Assembly: GCA_947254205.1 (NCBI GenBank)
Contig: CAMYCE010000106.1
Location: 1-7,285 of the forward strand
Source of the DNA: an uncultured Prevotellaceae bacterium
GTDB lineage: Bacteria > Bacteroidota > Bacteroidia > Bacteroidales > Muribaculaceae
DNA length: 7,285 bases
Direction of reading: 5' to 3'
Position 1 is the stretch's first letter. Each line of letters opens with the position of its first letter. The notes under the pieces are model-generated. The model was not told the origin of the DNA. It saw only the letters and a list, made by a program, of their open reading frames with translations, and made no database searches. The position numbers and the translations under genes are program-made. Below, piece by piece: positions 1 to 5,729 of the stretch.

Positions 1-47
1 CAAAATAATTTGACAAAAACAAAGAAACCTAATGACCGATTTGGGTT
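1..47 (-). repeat. Interspersed repeat, left copy (likely IS/MITE terminus)
   Basis: This copy is the exact reverse complement of 7236-7282 (47 of 47 bases by eye), and its inner part also matches 5266-5304 in reverse complement. Written outward from the gene side it begins AACCCAAATCGGTCATTAGG and continues into a T-rich stretch ending in GTCAAATTATTTTG. It starts at the first base of the window, so the element it belongs to probably continues off the left side. It ends 36 bases before the ispF start. The MITE-like copy at 5263-5373 shows this sequence acting as a terminal inverted repeat, so an element end is the best reading. The family is not identified. Confidence 0.8.
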
Positions 48-83
48 AAAAAAAACACACCAACACACCAAACACACGTTACT

Positions 84-569
84 ATGAAGTTCAGAATTGG
101 AATGGGATTTGACGTTCACCGCCTTGTGCCCAATCGCGACTTGTGGCTGGGAGGGGTGAAAATCGAGCACTCGCTGGGCTTGCTGGGGCATAGCGATGCC
201 GATGTGGTGATTCATGCCTTGTGTGATGCTCTGCTGGGTGCAGCCTGCCTGCGTGACATTGGCTACCATTTCCCCGATACCGACCCTCGCTACAAGGGCA
301 TCGACAGCCGCAAATTGTTGCGTGAGGTGAAGCGACTGCTCGATGAGCAGGGCTATCAGTTGGGCAACTGCGACATCACCATCTGTGCCGAACGCCCCAA
401 GCTCAACCCTCACATTCCTGCCATGCAGGAGCAACTGGCAAGTTGCCTTGAATGTGATTTAGCGCAGGTGAGCATCAAGGCCACCACCACCGAGCAACTC
501 GGCTTCACAGGGCGTGAAGAAGGCATCTCGGCCCACGCTGTAGCCCTGCTCACCACCAATGCCCAATAA
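84..569 (+). CDS. ispF: 2-C-methyl-D-erythritol 2,4-cyclodiphosphate synthase
   Basis: IspF is a cytoplasmic enzyme of the MEP isoprenoid pathway. It cyclises CDP-methylerythritol 2-phosphate to methylerythritol cyclodiphosphate with release of CMP, as a homotrimer with a metal at each active site. The 161-residue length is normal for the family. The N-terminal GMGFDVHR gives the metal ligands Asp10 and His12, and His44 is the third. The loop HSDAD (36-40), the DIGYHFPDTDP segment (58-68) and the C-terminal ATTTEQLGFTGR (133-144) are all family signatures, so the active site looks intact. The ATG at 84 is the natural start, because the metal-binding motif begins only nine residues later. There is no clear Shine-Dalgarno, as is usual in Bacteroidota. 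The gene stands alone on the plus strand, convergent with the xse operon. I see no TAnnTTTG box in the 36-base leader after the repeat, so the promoter may lie inside the repeat or farther left. Confidence 0.97.
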   Translation: MKFRIGMGFDVHRLVPNRDLWLGGVKIEHSLGLLGHSDADVVIHALCDALLGAACLRDIGYHFPDTDPRYKGIDSRKLLREVKRLLDEQGYQLGNCDITICAERPKLNPHIPAMQEQLASCLECDLAQVSIKATTTEQLGFTGREEGISAHAVALLTTNAQ

Positions 570-572
570 AAA

Positions 573-599
573 AGATGATGCACGCATTGTGCATCATCT
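573..599. terminator. Shared hairpin terminator between ispF and the xse operon
   Basis: An 11-base perfect stem (AGATGATGCAC, 573-583, with its complement at 589-599) encloses the five-base loop GCATT. It starts four bases after the ispF stop codon. On the plus strand it is followed only by CTATTAT. On the minus strand the stem runs straight into six T (positions 573-568), a textbook intrinsic terminator for transcription arriving from xseB. I therefore infer a bidirectional terminator, stronger for the minus-strand operon. Confidence 0.8.
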
Positions 600-687
600 C
601 TATTATGAATTGCTTGAAATGTTTAGATGGCAATTTTATAGGATTTTCTGTTCCAGACACAAATGCTTGTATATGAGCGATGTAGGG

Positions 688-703
688 ACGATGCATGCAT
701 CGT
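688..703. repeat. 16-bp perfect palindrome, first of two related units
   Basis: ACGATGCATGCATCGT is a perfect palindrome lying in the 244-base stretch between the convergent ispF and xseB genes. It is preceded by TGTAGGG. A related unit (TGTAGC, then CGATGCATGTATCG) lies at 750-777. Both share the core CGATGCATG(C/T)ATCG, so they look like members of one short palindromic intergenic repeat family. No protein-coding signal is convincing across this stretch. Function unknown. Confidence 0.6.
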
Positions 704-749
704 CTTCCTCACTGCCTTCAAAACGTCAATACACATAGGGGAGAAGAAA

Positions 750-777
750 TGTAGCCGATGCATGTATCGGCGCTACA
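750..777. repeat. Imperfect palindrome, second of two related units
   Basis: TGTAG at 750-754 pairs with CTACA at 773-777. Inside it CCGAT (755-759) pairs with ATCGG (766-770), leaving a two-base bulge. The core CGATGCATGTATCG differs from the palindrome at 688-703 by one base. It lies in the transcribed tail downstream of xseB and would fold as a hairpin in that RNA. Confidence 0.55.
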
Positions 778-813
778 CAGGGCACTTCCTGCTCAATAAA
801 AATGGGCTTGTGG

Positions 814-1020
814 CTATGATTCGAGCTCGGCAAGAATTTTTTTGAGCTCTTGATCGGTTGTGGTGAGCTTGGTTTTGCACACCTGCAACAATTTGAGTGA
901 TCGAGCCGTGTATTCGCCCAAATTGTCGATTGAGCAATCTGGACTCTGCATTTTTTTCACAATTTCTTCAAGTTCGTTCACTGCCTGTGAATAGCTGAGT
1001 TTTGCAATTTCGTCTTCCAT
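814..1020 (-). CDS. xseB: Exodeoxyribonuclease VII small subunit
   Basis: XseB binds in several copies to the XseA catalytic subunit to form exonuclease VII, which degrades single-stranded DNA from both ends to acid-soluble oligonucleotides and acts in repair. The 68-residue length is typical. The family pattern is clear: LSYSQAVNELEEIVKKMQ (8-25), then the Ser/Asp linker, then the second helix with the conserved run SLKLLQVCKTKL (41-52) and an acidic-basic tail. Two helices forming a hairpin are expected. The ATG lies 12 bases after the xseA stop, so the two subunits are encoded as an operon in the order xseA-xseB. No Shine-Dalgarno is visible before the start, only an A-rich leader. The first in-frame Met gives the usual N-terminus. 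Confidence 0.93.
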   Translation of the reverse strand: MEDEIAKLSYSQAVNELEEIVKKMQSPDCSIDNLGEYTARSLKLLQVCKTKLTTTDQELKKILAELES

Positions 1021-1032
1021 ATCTTGATTTTT

Positions 1033-2370
1033 TTATTGATTCGTTTGGGTGATAGAGTTGCTCACCACCGATTTCACTTTGCCATTCTTGAAATGAGTGG
1101 TGATGATGTCGCCACTCTTGAGTTGTGAGCCATCGGTCACGACGTGTCCGCCTGCCATGGTGAGCGAGTAGCCGCGGTTCAAGATGTTGCGTGGCGATAG
1201 CAGTTGCACCTTGTCGTCGAGGTTCTTGATGCGCATCTGCTCTTTGAGCATGGCCTGTGCCGTTGAGTTTTTAATTGAGTCGATGTGGCGAGCGAGCAAG
1301 TTGCGCTCGGCCACAATGCGAGCTTGTGCCTGCATGGGTAGGGTGGCCATGTAGTGTTGCAGCTTCAAGCGGTGGGTTTCGAGCATGTGGTTGGCGAGCA
1401 TGGGAATTTGGCTGCTATAGTAGGCCAGTTGCTCTTGTGCCCATGTAATGGCCTCTTTGGCTGCGTCGGCAATGGCGTTGCTCAACTTGTTGAGATTGGC
1501 GAGAGCTGCAGCTCCCTGCTGAATGAAAAATTCGGCAGCCGCTGTGGGGGTTTTCACCCTCAACTTGGCCACATAGTCGAGCACGGTGATGTCGCGCTCG
1601 TGCCCTATGCCGGTGATGACGGGCAGGGGGAACTGGGCAATGTTGGCGGCCAGTTCATAGTTGTCAAACCAATTGAGGTCGGTTGTTGAGCCACCGCCCC
1701 TGATGATGACCACGCAGTCAAACAGTTCTTCGTGCTCGGCAATGCAGTTTAAAGCCTCAATAATCGAGGGGGCGGTGCTTGCTCCTTGCATGGTGGCTCC
1801 AAACAGGCAGGTGTAGAACTTGATGCCATAGGGGTTGCTCTCCAGTTGGTTCATGAAGTCGCCATATCCTGCCGCCCCTTGCGACGAAATCACGGCAATG
1901 CGCTGTGGCAGGGTGGCAAAGGGCACTTCTTTGTTCATGTCAATGATGCCCTCGCTGGTGAGGCGGTTGATAATCTCGATGCGACGGCGTGCCATGTCGC
2001 CCAAGGTGAACTCGGGATTGATGGCGTGAATCATCACTTTGAGCCCATATTGCTCGTGAAAATTGGCACTCACCTGCACCATCACTTTCATGCCACTGGT
2101 GAAAGTTTGCCCTGTGACCTGCGTGAAGTTGAAGCTGATTTCTTGAAACATGTTGGCCCAAATCACTGCGCTCACCTTGGCCACAGTGTTGCCCGTGTTG
2201 GGGTCTTTTTGCAACAGTTCGAGGTAGCAATGTCCACGGCGCACTTGCACGTCGCTGGTTTCGGCCATCACCCAGCATCCTGCCACGCTACTGTGGTTGA
2301 GCAGTCGCTTGATGCGACTGTTAAACTCAAGCAGGGAAATGGCTTGTGGGCTTGAAGTTGCTGTTGTCAT
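1033..2370 (-). CDS. xseA: Exodeoxyribonuclease VII large (catalytic) subunit
   Basis: This is the catalytic subunit of exonuclease VII. The 445 residues match the family length. An N-terminal OB-fold for ssDNA binding covers roughly residues 10-115 (SLLEFNSRIKRLL, then VSAVIWANMF). The nuclease core follows: GAAGYGDF (165-172) with Asp171, RGGGSTTDL (224-232), GIGHERD (254-260) and TPTAAAEF (274-281). These include the acidic and His residues known to matter in XseA. Residues of about 280-390 are Ala/Gln-rich helix, consistent with the long coiled coil that carries XseB. The C-terminus has the usual LSPRNILNRGYSL segment. The start codon overlaps the stop of the upstream DUF3256-like gene by four bases (ATGA at 2370-2367), which suggests translational coupling and fixes this start. 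No truncation is seen. Confidence 0.97.
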   Translation of the reverse strand: MTTATSSPQAISLLEFNSRIKRLLNHSSVAGCWVMAETSDVQVRRGHCYLELLQKDPNTGNTVAKVSAVIWANMFQEISFNFTQVTGQTFTSGMKVMVQVSANFHEQYGLKVMIHAINPEFTLGDMARRRIEIINRLTSEGIIDMNKEVPFATLPQRIAVISSQGAAGYGDFMNQLESNPYGIKFYTCLFGATMQGASTAPSIIEALNCIAEHEELFDCVVIIRGGGSTTDLNWFDNYELAANIAQFPLPVITGIGHERDITVLDYVAKLRVKTPTAAAEFFIQQGAAALANLNKLSNAIADAAKEAITWAQEQLAYYSSQIPMLANHMLETHRLKLQHYMATLPMQAQARIVAERNLLARHIDSIKNSTAQAMLKEQMRIKNLDDKVQLLSPRNILNRGYSLTMAGGHVVTDGSQLKSGDIITTHFKNGKVKSVVSNSITQTNQ

Positions 2371-3023
2371 TTCAGGGGCTTAATTTGGGTCTTGTCGATC
2401 ATGTAGGTAATGCTCTCTCGCAAGTGGGGCTTGAGCTTGGCATAGTCGTCCTTGCTATAAAATTGCTTGAGCTGTTGGGTGGCGACCACCTGCTGGCGAT
2501 TGTTGCCTGCAAACTTGAGCTCGATGAGTGGAAACGCAATGCCGGTCATGAGTTGCTTCACGGTTTTCTTGGCTGTGCCGGGCAAGAAAAAGTCTTGCAA
2601 TTGTGGCATGTGCTTGAAGTGCTTGCCGGTTTTTAGTTTTTTCCACTTGGTGGAGTAGAAGCTCATGCGACTGTCGGGAGTGGGCATTTTCACGGTTTCG
2701 ATCACGGCAATCACAGTGTCTTGTGTGCCCCGTGTGAGCAACTGCATCTCAATGGTGTGGCTGGGCGAGGTGTGCAACTTGATGTAGTTGTTGGAGAGTG
2801 CCTCGATGTGGCAGGAGTCGCCCATGCGGCTTTCGCCCACGCCTTTTTGCCCTGCCTCGTGCAGGGTCACCATGCCTGCTCGCGAGGCAGGGGTGATGGT
2901 CAAGAATAGGTTGCCGGGCTCGGCTATAAACAGGTCTCTCATCTTGTCGGCATGGGCTGGTGTGCCGGCACCGAGCCATGAGAGCAAGAACAAGATGAGC
3001 AGTGACTGAAATTGATGCTTCAT
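2367..3023 (-). CDS. DUF3256-like secreted protein
   Basis: This 218-residue exported protein has no known biochemical role. An N-terminal signal peptide is clear: MKHQ, a hydrophobic core (8-20) and a cleavage site after Ala-His-Ala (23-25). No lipobox Cys is present, so a soluble periplasmic protein is likely. The mature part carries the pattern I associate with the Bacteroidales family DUF3256: an early MRDLF segment, a middle RMGDSCHIEALSNNYIKL, the region SPSHTIEMQLL and later MSFYSTKWKKL. This assignment is from memory of the family and not from a search. The gene is first in a minus-strand operon, its stop overlapping the xseA start by four bases. A nuclease operon led by a periplasmic protein may only reflect shared transcription. 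I infer no functional link. Confidence 0.75.
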   Translation of the reverse strand: MKHQFQSLLILFLLSWLGAGTPAHADKMRDLFIAEPGNLFLTITPASRAGMVTLHEAGQKGVGESRMGDSCHIEALSNNYIKLHTSPSHTIEMQLLTRGTQDTVIAVIETVKMPTPDSRMSFYSTKWKKLKTGKHFKHMPQLQDFFLPGTAKKTVKQLMTGIAFPLIELKFAGNNRQQVVATQQLKQFYSKDDYAKLKPHLRESITYMIDKTQIKPLK

Positions 3024-3052
3024 AATGGGAGTGTTGTGGTGTTACTTGATTA

Positions 3053-3060
3053 CAAATGTA
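3053..3060 (-). promoter_or_regulatory. Bacteroidota -7 promoter box for the DUF3256-xseA-xseB operon
   Basis: On the minus strand this reads TACATTTG, an exact match to the Bacteroidota -7 consensus TAnnTTTG, about 30 bases upstream of the ATG at 3023. A good -33 TTTG is not evident at the expected spacing, so the match could be chance in AT-rich sequence. Confidence 0.45.
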
Positions 3061-3085
3061 CAAAAAAGAAATGAAATTTATGTCC

Positions 3086-3103
3086 CACGGATTTCACGGA
3101 ATT
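3086..3103. repeat. Tandem 9-mer, CACGGATTT/CACGGAATT
   Basis: Two adjacent copies of a nine-base unit differ at one position (CACGGATTT then CACGGAATT). They sit between the putative operon promoter and the long inverted repeat at 3107-3239. This kind of CCGTGAAATCCGTGG string seems familiar from Bacteroidales intergenic DNA, but I cannot name a function. Confidence 0.5.
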
Positions 3104-3106
3104 AAT

Positions 3107-3239
3107 GAAAGGAATTGAGGGAGAAGTGAAAGGAAGTGAGAAAGGAGTGAAAGGACGATAGGAATTGTCCCTCAAAAACTGCCTTTCACTCCCTGTTACT
3201 TCGCTTCACTCCTTTTTCACTTCTCCCCAATTCCCTTTC
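3107..3239. repeat. Long imperfect inverted repeat with GTGAAAGG-type subrepeats
   Basis: The left arm (3107-3154) is almost all purines apart from scattered T. The right arm (3182-3239) is its approximate reverse complement, about ten bases longer because of an insertion. The central loop is 3155-3181. Both arms are built from near-repeats of (A)GTGAAAGG and GGAGTGAAAGG on opposite strands. Transcribed in either direction it would form a long imperfect hairpin. It lies between the helicase stop and the DUF3256 operon, so it could act in termination, mRNA end protection or insulation, or be a palindromic mobile repeat. It contains no convincing coding sequence. Confidence 0.7.
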
Positions 3240-3247
3240 ACTTCTAC

Positions 3248-3273
3248 CCAATCGCAATATTGATTGCGATTGG
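3248..3273 (-). terminator. Possible terminator hairpin after the helicase gene
   Basis: An 11-base perfect stem (CCAATCGCAAT at 3248-3258, complement at 3263-3273) closes a four-base loop, starting 10 bases past the helicase stop on the minus strand. There is no T-run behind it, so it is a strong hairpin but an atypical intrinsic terminator. It may instead be an mRNA 3'-end stabiliser, together with the larger inverted repeat next to it. Confidence 0.5.
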
Positions 3274-3282
3274 AGGTGGGGG

Positions 3283-5199
3283 TTAGTGCATGAATTTCTC
3301 GTAGTCGCCAAAGCCTTTGTCCTTGAAGCTTTTGCCCTTTTTGCTGGCTTTTTTGCCTCCCTTGTCGCGGGTGAAGTTGCGCTCGCTCTCGCGACGTCTG
3401 CCTCTCGATTCCTTGAAGTCGCCCTCAAAGCGTCGTCGTCCATCGCCACGTCGCTCGCCACGGCCTTTAAAGCCAAATTGTGCTCGACGGCGTGCACTGC
3501 GGTTCATCGTCACCTCGGTGCCCTCGTTCTCGGCAGCATAGTTCTTGTTGAGGTCGGCAATTTCAAGATAGAGGCGTTTGCCAAAGAAGTCGGCTCCACG
3601 CAGGGTGTTCACCACTCGGTGGGCATCATCGCTTTTCACGTCAAAGAGTGAGTAGTTGGTGAGCAGGTCGATGCGCCCCAAGTCAACGCGTCCGCCGTGG
3701 GTGTTCTCGTTGATGAGCTGAATGAGGTTGGGGGCAAAGAATCCGTCGGCCTTGCCTGCATTGATAAACACACGCTCATAGCCAGCCTCGGCAGTGCGCA
3801 CGTCTTTCTCCTTGCCACTACGCTTTTCAAACTTCTTTTTGCCCTTTTCTCTCTCGCGCTTCTCTTTTTCGGGCACATAGTCGAGAATGGGGGCATCGCG
3901 ATAGTATTCGAGCATGCGGTGAAATTCAAGCGAGAGCAGTCGTTTGAGCAAGTCGTCGGTAGAGAGCCACGATAGTTTTTTGAGCACGGGGGGCAGATAT
4001 TCGGCAATCTGCTCCTCTTGCACCTCCACACGCTCAAGGCGGTCGGCAAGGTTGAAGAGTTGTTTTTCGATAATCTCGCCCGGTTTGGGCACCTCGCGGC
4101 GCTCAAAGGGCTTGCCAATGTGCTTTTCAATGTCGCGCAACTTGTTGCGCTCGCGACTGTGTATCAAGGCAATCGACACGCCTGTTTTGCCGGCTCGACC
4201 CGTGCGACCACTGCGGTGGTTATACACGTCGTTGTCGTCGGGCAGGCTATAAGAGATGATGTGGGTGAGGTTGTCCACGTCAAGGCCACGGGCGGCCACG
4301 TCGGTAGCCACCAGCAACTGCAAGTTGTGTTCCCTGAATTTCTTCATCACGGCATCGCGCTGTGCCTGCGACAAGTCGCCATGCAGGGCATCGGCATCAT
4401 AGCCATCTTCGATGAGGTTGCTTGCCACTTCTTGCGCCATGGCTCGGGTGCGACAAAAGATGATGCCATAGATGCGTGGCAAGTAGTCGGCAATGCGCTT
4501 GAGTGCCAGATATTTGTCGTTGGCTCTCACCATGTAGTAGATGTGCTTCACGTTGGCCGAACCCTCATTTTTGGTACCCACAATATATTCTTGTGGGTTG
4601 TGCATGTAGTTTTGGGCAATGGCGGCAATTTCTCGTGGCATGGTGGCCGAGAAGAGCAACATTTTGCGCTCTTGGGGCACATGCGATAGAATTTGGTTGA
4701 TGTCGTCGACAAAGCCCATGTTGAGCATCTCGTCGGCTTCGTCGAGAATCACAGTTCTCACATTGTCGAGCTTGAGCACACCACGCTTGAGCAAGTCGAT
4801 GAGTCGCCCCGGGGTGGCAACCACGATTTGCACGCCACGCTTGATGGCTCTGATTTGTGTTTCAATGCTTGTGCCACCATACACGGGCAATATCGTGAGC
4901 CCGTCGATGTGTTTGGCATAGTCGTTGAGGTCGTTGCACGTTTGCAGGCACAACTCCCTTGTGGGGTCTAAGATGATGGCTTGTGTGGCCCTGTTGCTGG
5001 TGTCGATGCGTTGCAAGGTGGGCAACCCAAAGGCGGCTGTTTTGCCTGTGCCGGTCTGTGCCAGCCCAATCACGTCGCTATCTTCGTTTAACAAGTGTGG
5101 AATTACTTTTTCTTGAATGGGCATGGGCTTCTCATAGCCCAACTCCGTAATTGCCCTGAGTATATCCTCGCGGACTCCTAATTCTTGGAATGTTGTCAT
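3283..5199 (-). CDS. deaD: DEAD-box ATP-dependent RNA helicase, DeaD/CsdA type
   Basis: This ATP-driven RNA duplex unwinding protein probably acts in ribosome assembly and mRNA remodelling, notably in the cold, as its E. coli relative CsdA does. All helicase motifs are present: Q motif around FQELG (4-8) and PMPIQ (25-29), motif I AQTGTGKT (47-54), PTREL (79-83), TPGR (129-132), DEAD (153-156), SAT (184-186), HGDLSQAQRD (273-282), ATDVAARGLDV (298-308) and HRSGRTGRAG (328-337). After a charged linker (about 444-470), residues 474-548 (YERVFINAGK to LYLEIADL) resemble the DbpA/CsdA RNA-binding RRM. That separates it from plain RhlE. A basic Arg/Gly/Lys tail (569-638) should bind RNA nonspecifically. 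At 638 residues it has the full DeaD-like length. The Met at 5199 sits just before the Q motif, with a -7 promoter box about 20 bases upstream. It appears monocistronic. Confidence 0.93.
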   Translation of the reverse strand: MTTFQELGVREDILRAITELGYEKPMPIQEKVIPHLLNEDSDVIGLAQTGTGKTAAFGLPTLQRIDTSNRATQAIILDPTRELCLQTCNDLNDYAKHIDGLTILPVYGGTSIETQIRAIKRGVQIVVATPGRLIDLLKRGVLKLDNVRTVILDEADEMLNMGFVDDINQILSHVPQERKMLLFSATMPREIAAIAQNYMHNPQEYIVGTKNEGSANVKHIYYMVRANDKYLALKRIADYLPRIYGIIFCRTRAMAQEVASNLIEDGYDADALHGDLSQAQRDAVMKKFREHNLQLLVATDVAARGLDVDNLTHIISYSLPDDNDVYNHRSGRTGRAGKTGVSIALIHSRERNKLRDIEKHIGKPFERREVPKPGEIIEKQLFNLADRLERVEVQEEQIAEYLPPVLKKLSWLSTDDLLKRLLSLEFHRMLEYYRDAPILDYVPEKEKREREKGKKKFEKRSGKEKDVRTAEAGYERVFINAGKADGFFAPNLIQLINENTHGGRVDLGRIDLLTNYSLFDVKSDDAHRVVNTLRGADFFGKRLYLEIADLNKNYAAENEGTEVTMNRSARRRAQFGFKGRGERRGDGRRRFEGDFKESRGRRRESERNFTRDKGGKKASKKGKSFKDKGFGDYEKFMH

Positions 5200-5218
5200 A
5201 TAAAATATTTTACGCCTG

Positions 5219-5226
5219 CAAAGATA
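5219..5226 (-). promoter_or_regulatory. Bacteroidota -7 promoter box for the helicase
   Basis: The minus strand reads TATCTTTG, matching TAnnTTTG, 20 bases before the helicase ATG, which predicts a leader of only about 12 bases. No clear -33 TTTG is seen. The MITE-like element begins about 37 bases upstream of this box, so it may lie at or close to the promoter's upstream region. Confidence 0.55.
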
Positions 5227-5262
5227 GTCTAAATTGCTGATATTTTTATACTTTTGTTCTCA

Positions 5263-5373
5263 TTAAACCCAAATCGGTCATTAGGTTTCTTTGTTTTTGT
5301 CAAAATAAATGACAAAGGCTAGGAAAAGCCTAAGATATTTTCTTATTGCGACCTAATGACCGATTGGGGTTAA
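5263..5373. mobile_element. Small palindromic MITE-like element
   Basis: About 111 bases are bounded by 21-base inverted repeats (5266-5286 and 5351-5371) that differ at one position, with TTAA at each outer edge. The left 42 bases (5263-5304) are identical to 7233-7274 and nearly all match the left-end copy in reverse complement. Two internal hairpins follow: TTTGTCA/TGACAAA (5296-5302 and 5310-5316) and AGGCT/AGCCT (5316-5320 and 5327-5331). It encodes no protein of its own. This is what a non-autonomous derivative of an insertion sequence looks like. The parent element is not in the window. Ends starting with ACCC might point to an IS982-like family, but that is only a guess. Confidence 0.65.
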
Positions 5374-5660
5374 TCAGTCCGATGAAGGCCTGGCGGGCTT
5401 CCGTGCGGTGGGTCTGCGGTTTCTTCACCTTGTGACGTGCGCAGAACTTGTCAAGCAGGCGGTCGATCAGCCTGCTGTCGTCCTCCAACAGGTTGGAATC
5501 GGTTGGATAGCGTACCTCGGCGTCGCAGCATGTGGCGTCAATCTTCATCGTACTGCCGTGGTCGTTGCCATCCTCGTCGGTGTGTTCCTTCTTCGGCTTG
5601 CTCCCGTCTGTTTCCGCCGGCATCAGGGTCAGCATGTTGAAGAAGTCATGGTCGTTGCTT
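5330..5660 (-). pseudogene. Internal fragment of an IS transposase (IS5/IS1182-like)
   Basis: The open frame on the minus strand runs from just after an in-frame stop near 5665 to 5330. Transposase-like sequence covers about 5374-5660. The segment MKIDATCCDAEVRYPTDSNL resembles the region around the first catalytic Asp of DDE transposases of the IS5/IS1182 type found in Bacteroidales, followed by a helix (LEDDSRLIDRLLDKFC) and KKPQTHRTEARQAF. Such proteins usually have 400-550 residues, so the N-terminal part and the later catalytic Asp and Glu are missing. The last 14 codons (from LINPNRSLG) come from the MITE-like repeat, so the gene is cut at the element boundary. The region before the ATG at 5635 (NDHDFFN) also looks transposase-like, so that ATG is not a genuine start. 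It cannot encode an active enzyme. Confidence 0.75.
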
Positions 5661-5668
5661 ATTATTCA

Positions 5669-5698
5669 AGTGGGGAGCGAAACAGATCGCCCCCCACT
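5669..5698. terminator. GC-rich hairpin after the secreted-protein gene
   Basis: A 12-base stem with one mismatch (5669-5680 with 5687-5698) closes the loop AACAGA. It lies about 31 bases beyond the stop of the 463-residue gene on the minus strand and just before the transposase remnant. No T-run follows on either strand. It may be a terminator or the edge of the decayed IS. Confidence 0.5.
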
Positions 5699-5729
5699 CT
5701 ATATCTAATTACAGAAGTTCATCATTCCA

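Noticed and set aside
663..845. Plus-strand 60-residue open frame between ispF and xseB
   Set aside because: It runs through both palindromic repeats and into the 3' end of xseB on the opposite strand, has no recognisable domain, and its composition is not protein-like.
1786..2355. Long plus-strand frame (189 residues) opposite xseA
   Set aside because: It is the antisense shadow of a clearly conserved xseA reading frame. It is rich in His and Val from the reversed codons and has no family pattern.
4018..4689. Plus-strand 223-residue frame opposite the helicase
   Set aside because: It is antisense to conserved helicase motifs, so the open frame is a by-product of codon bias in the real gene.
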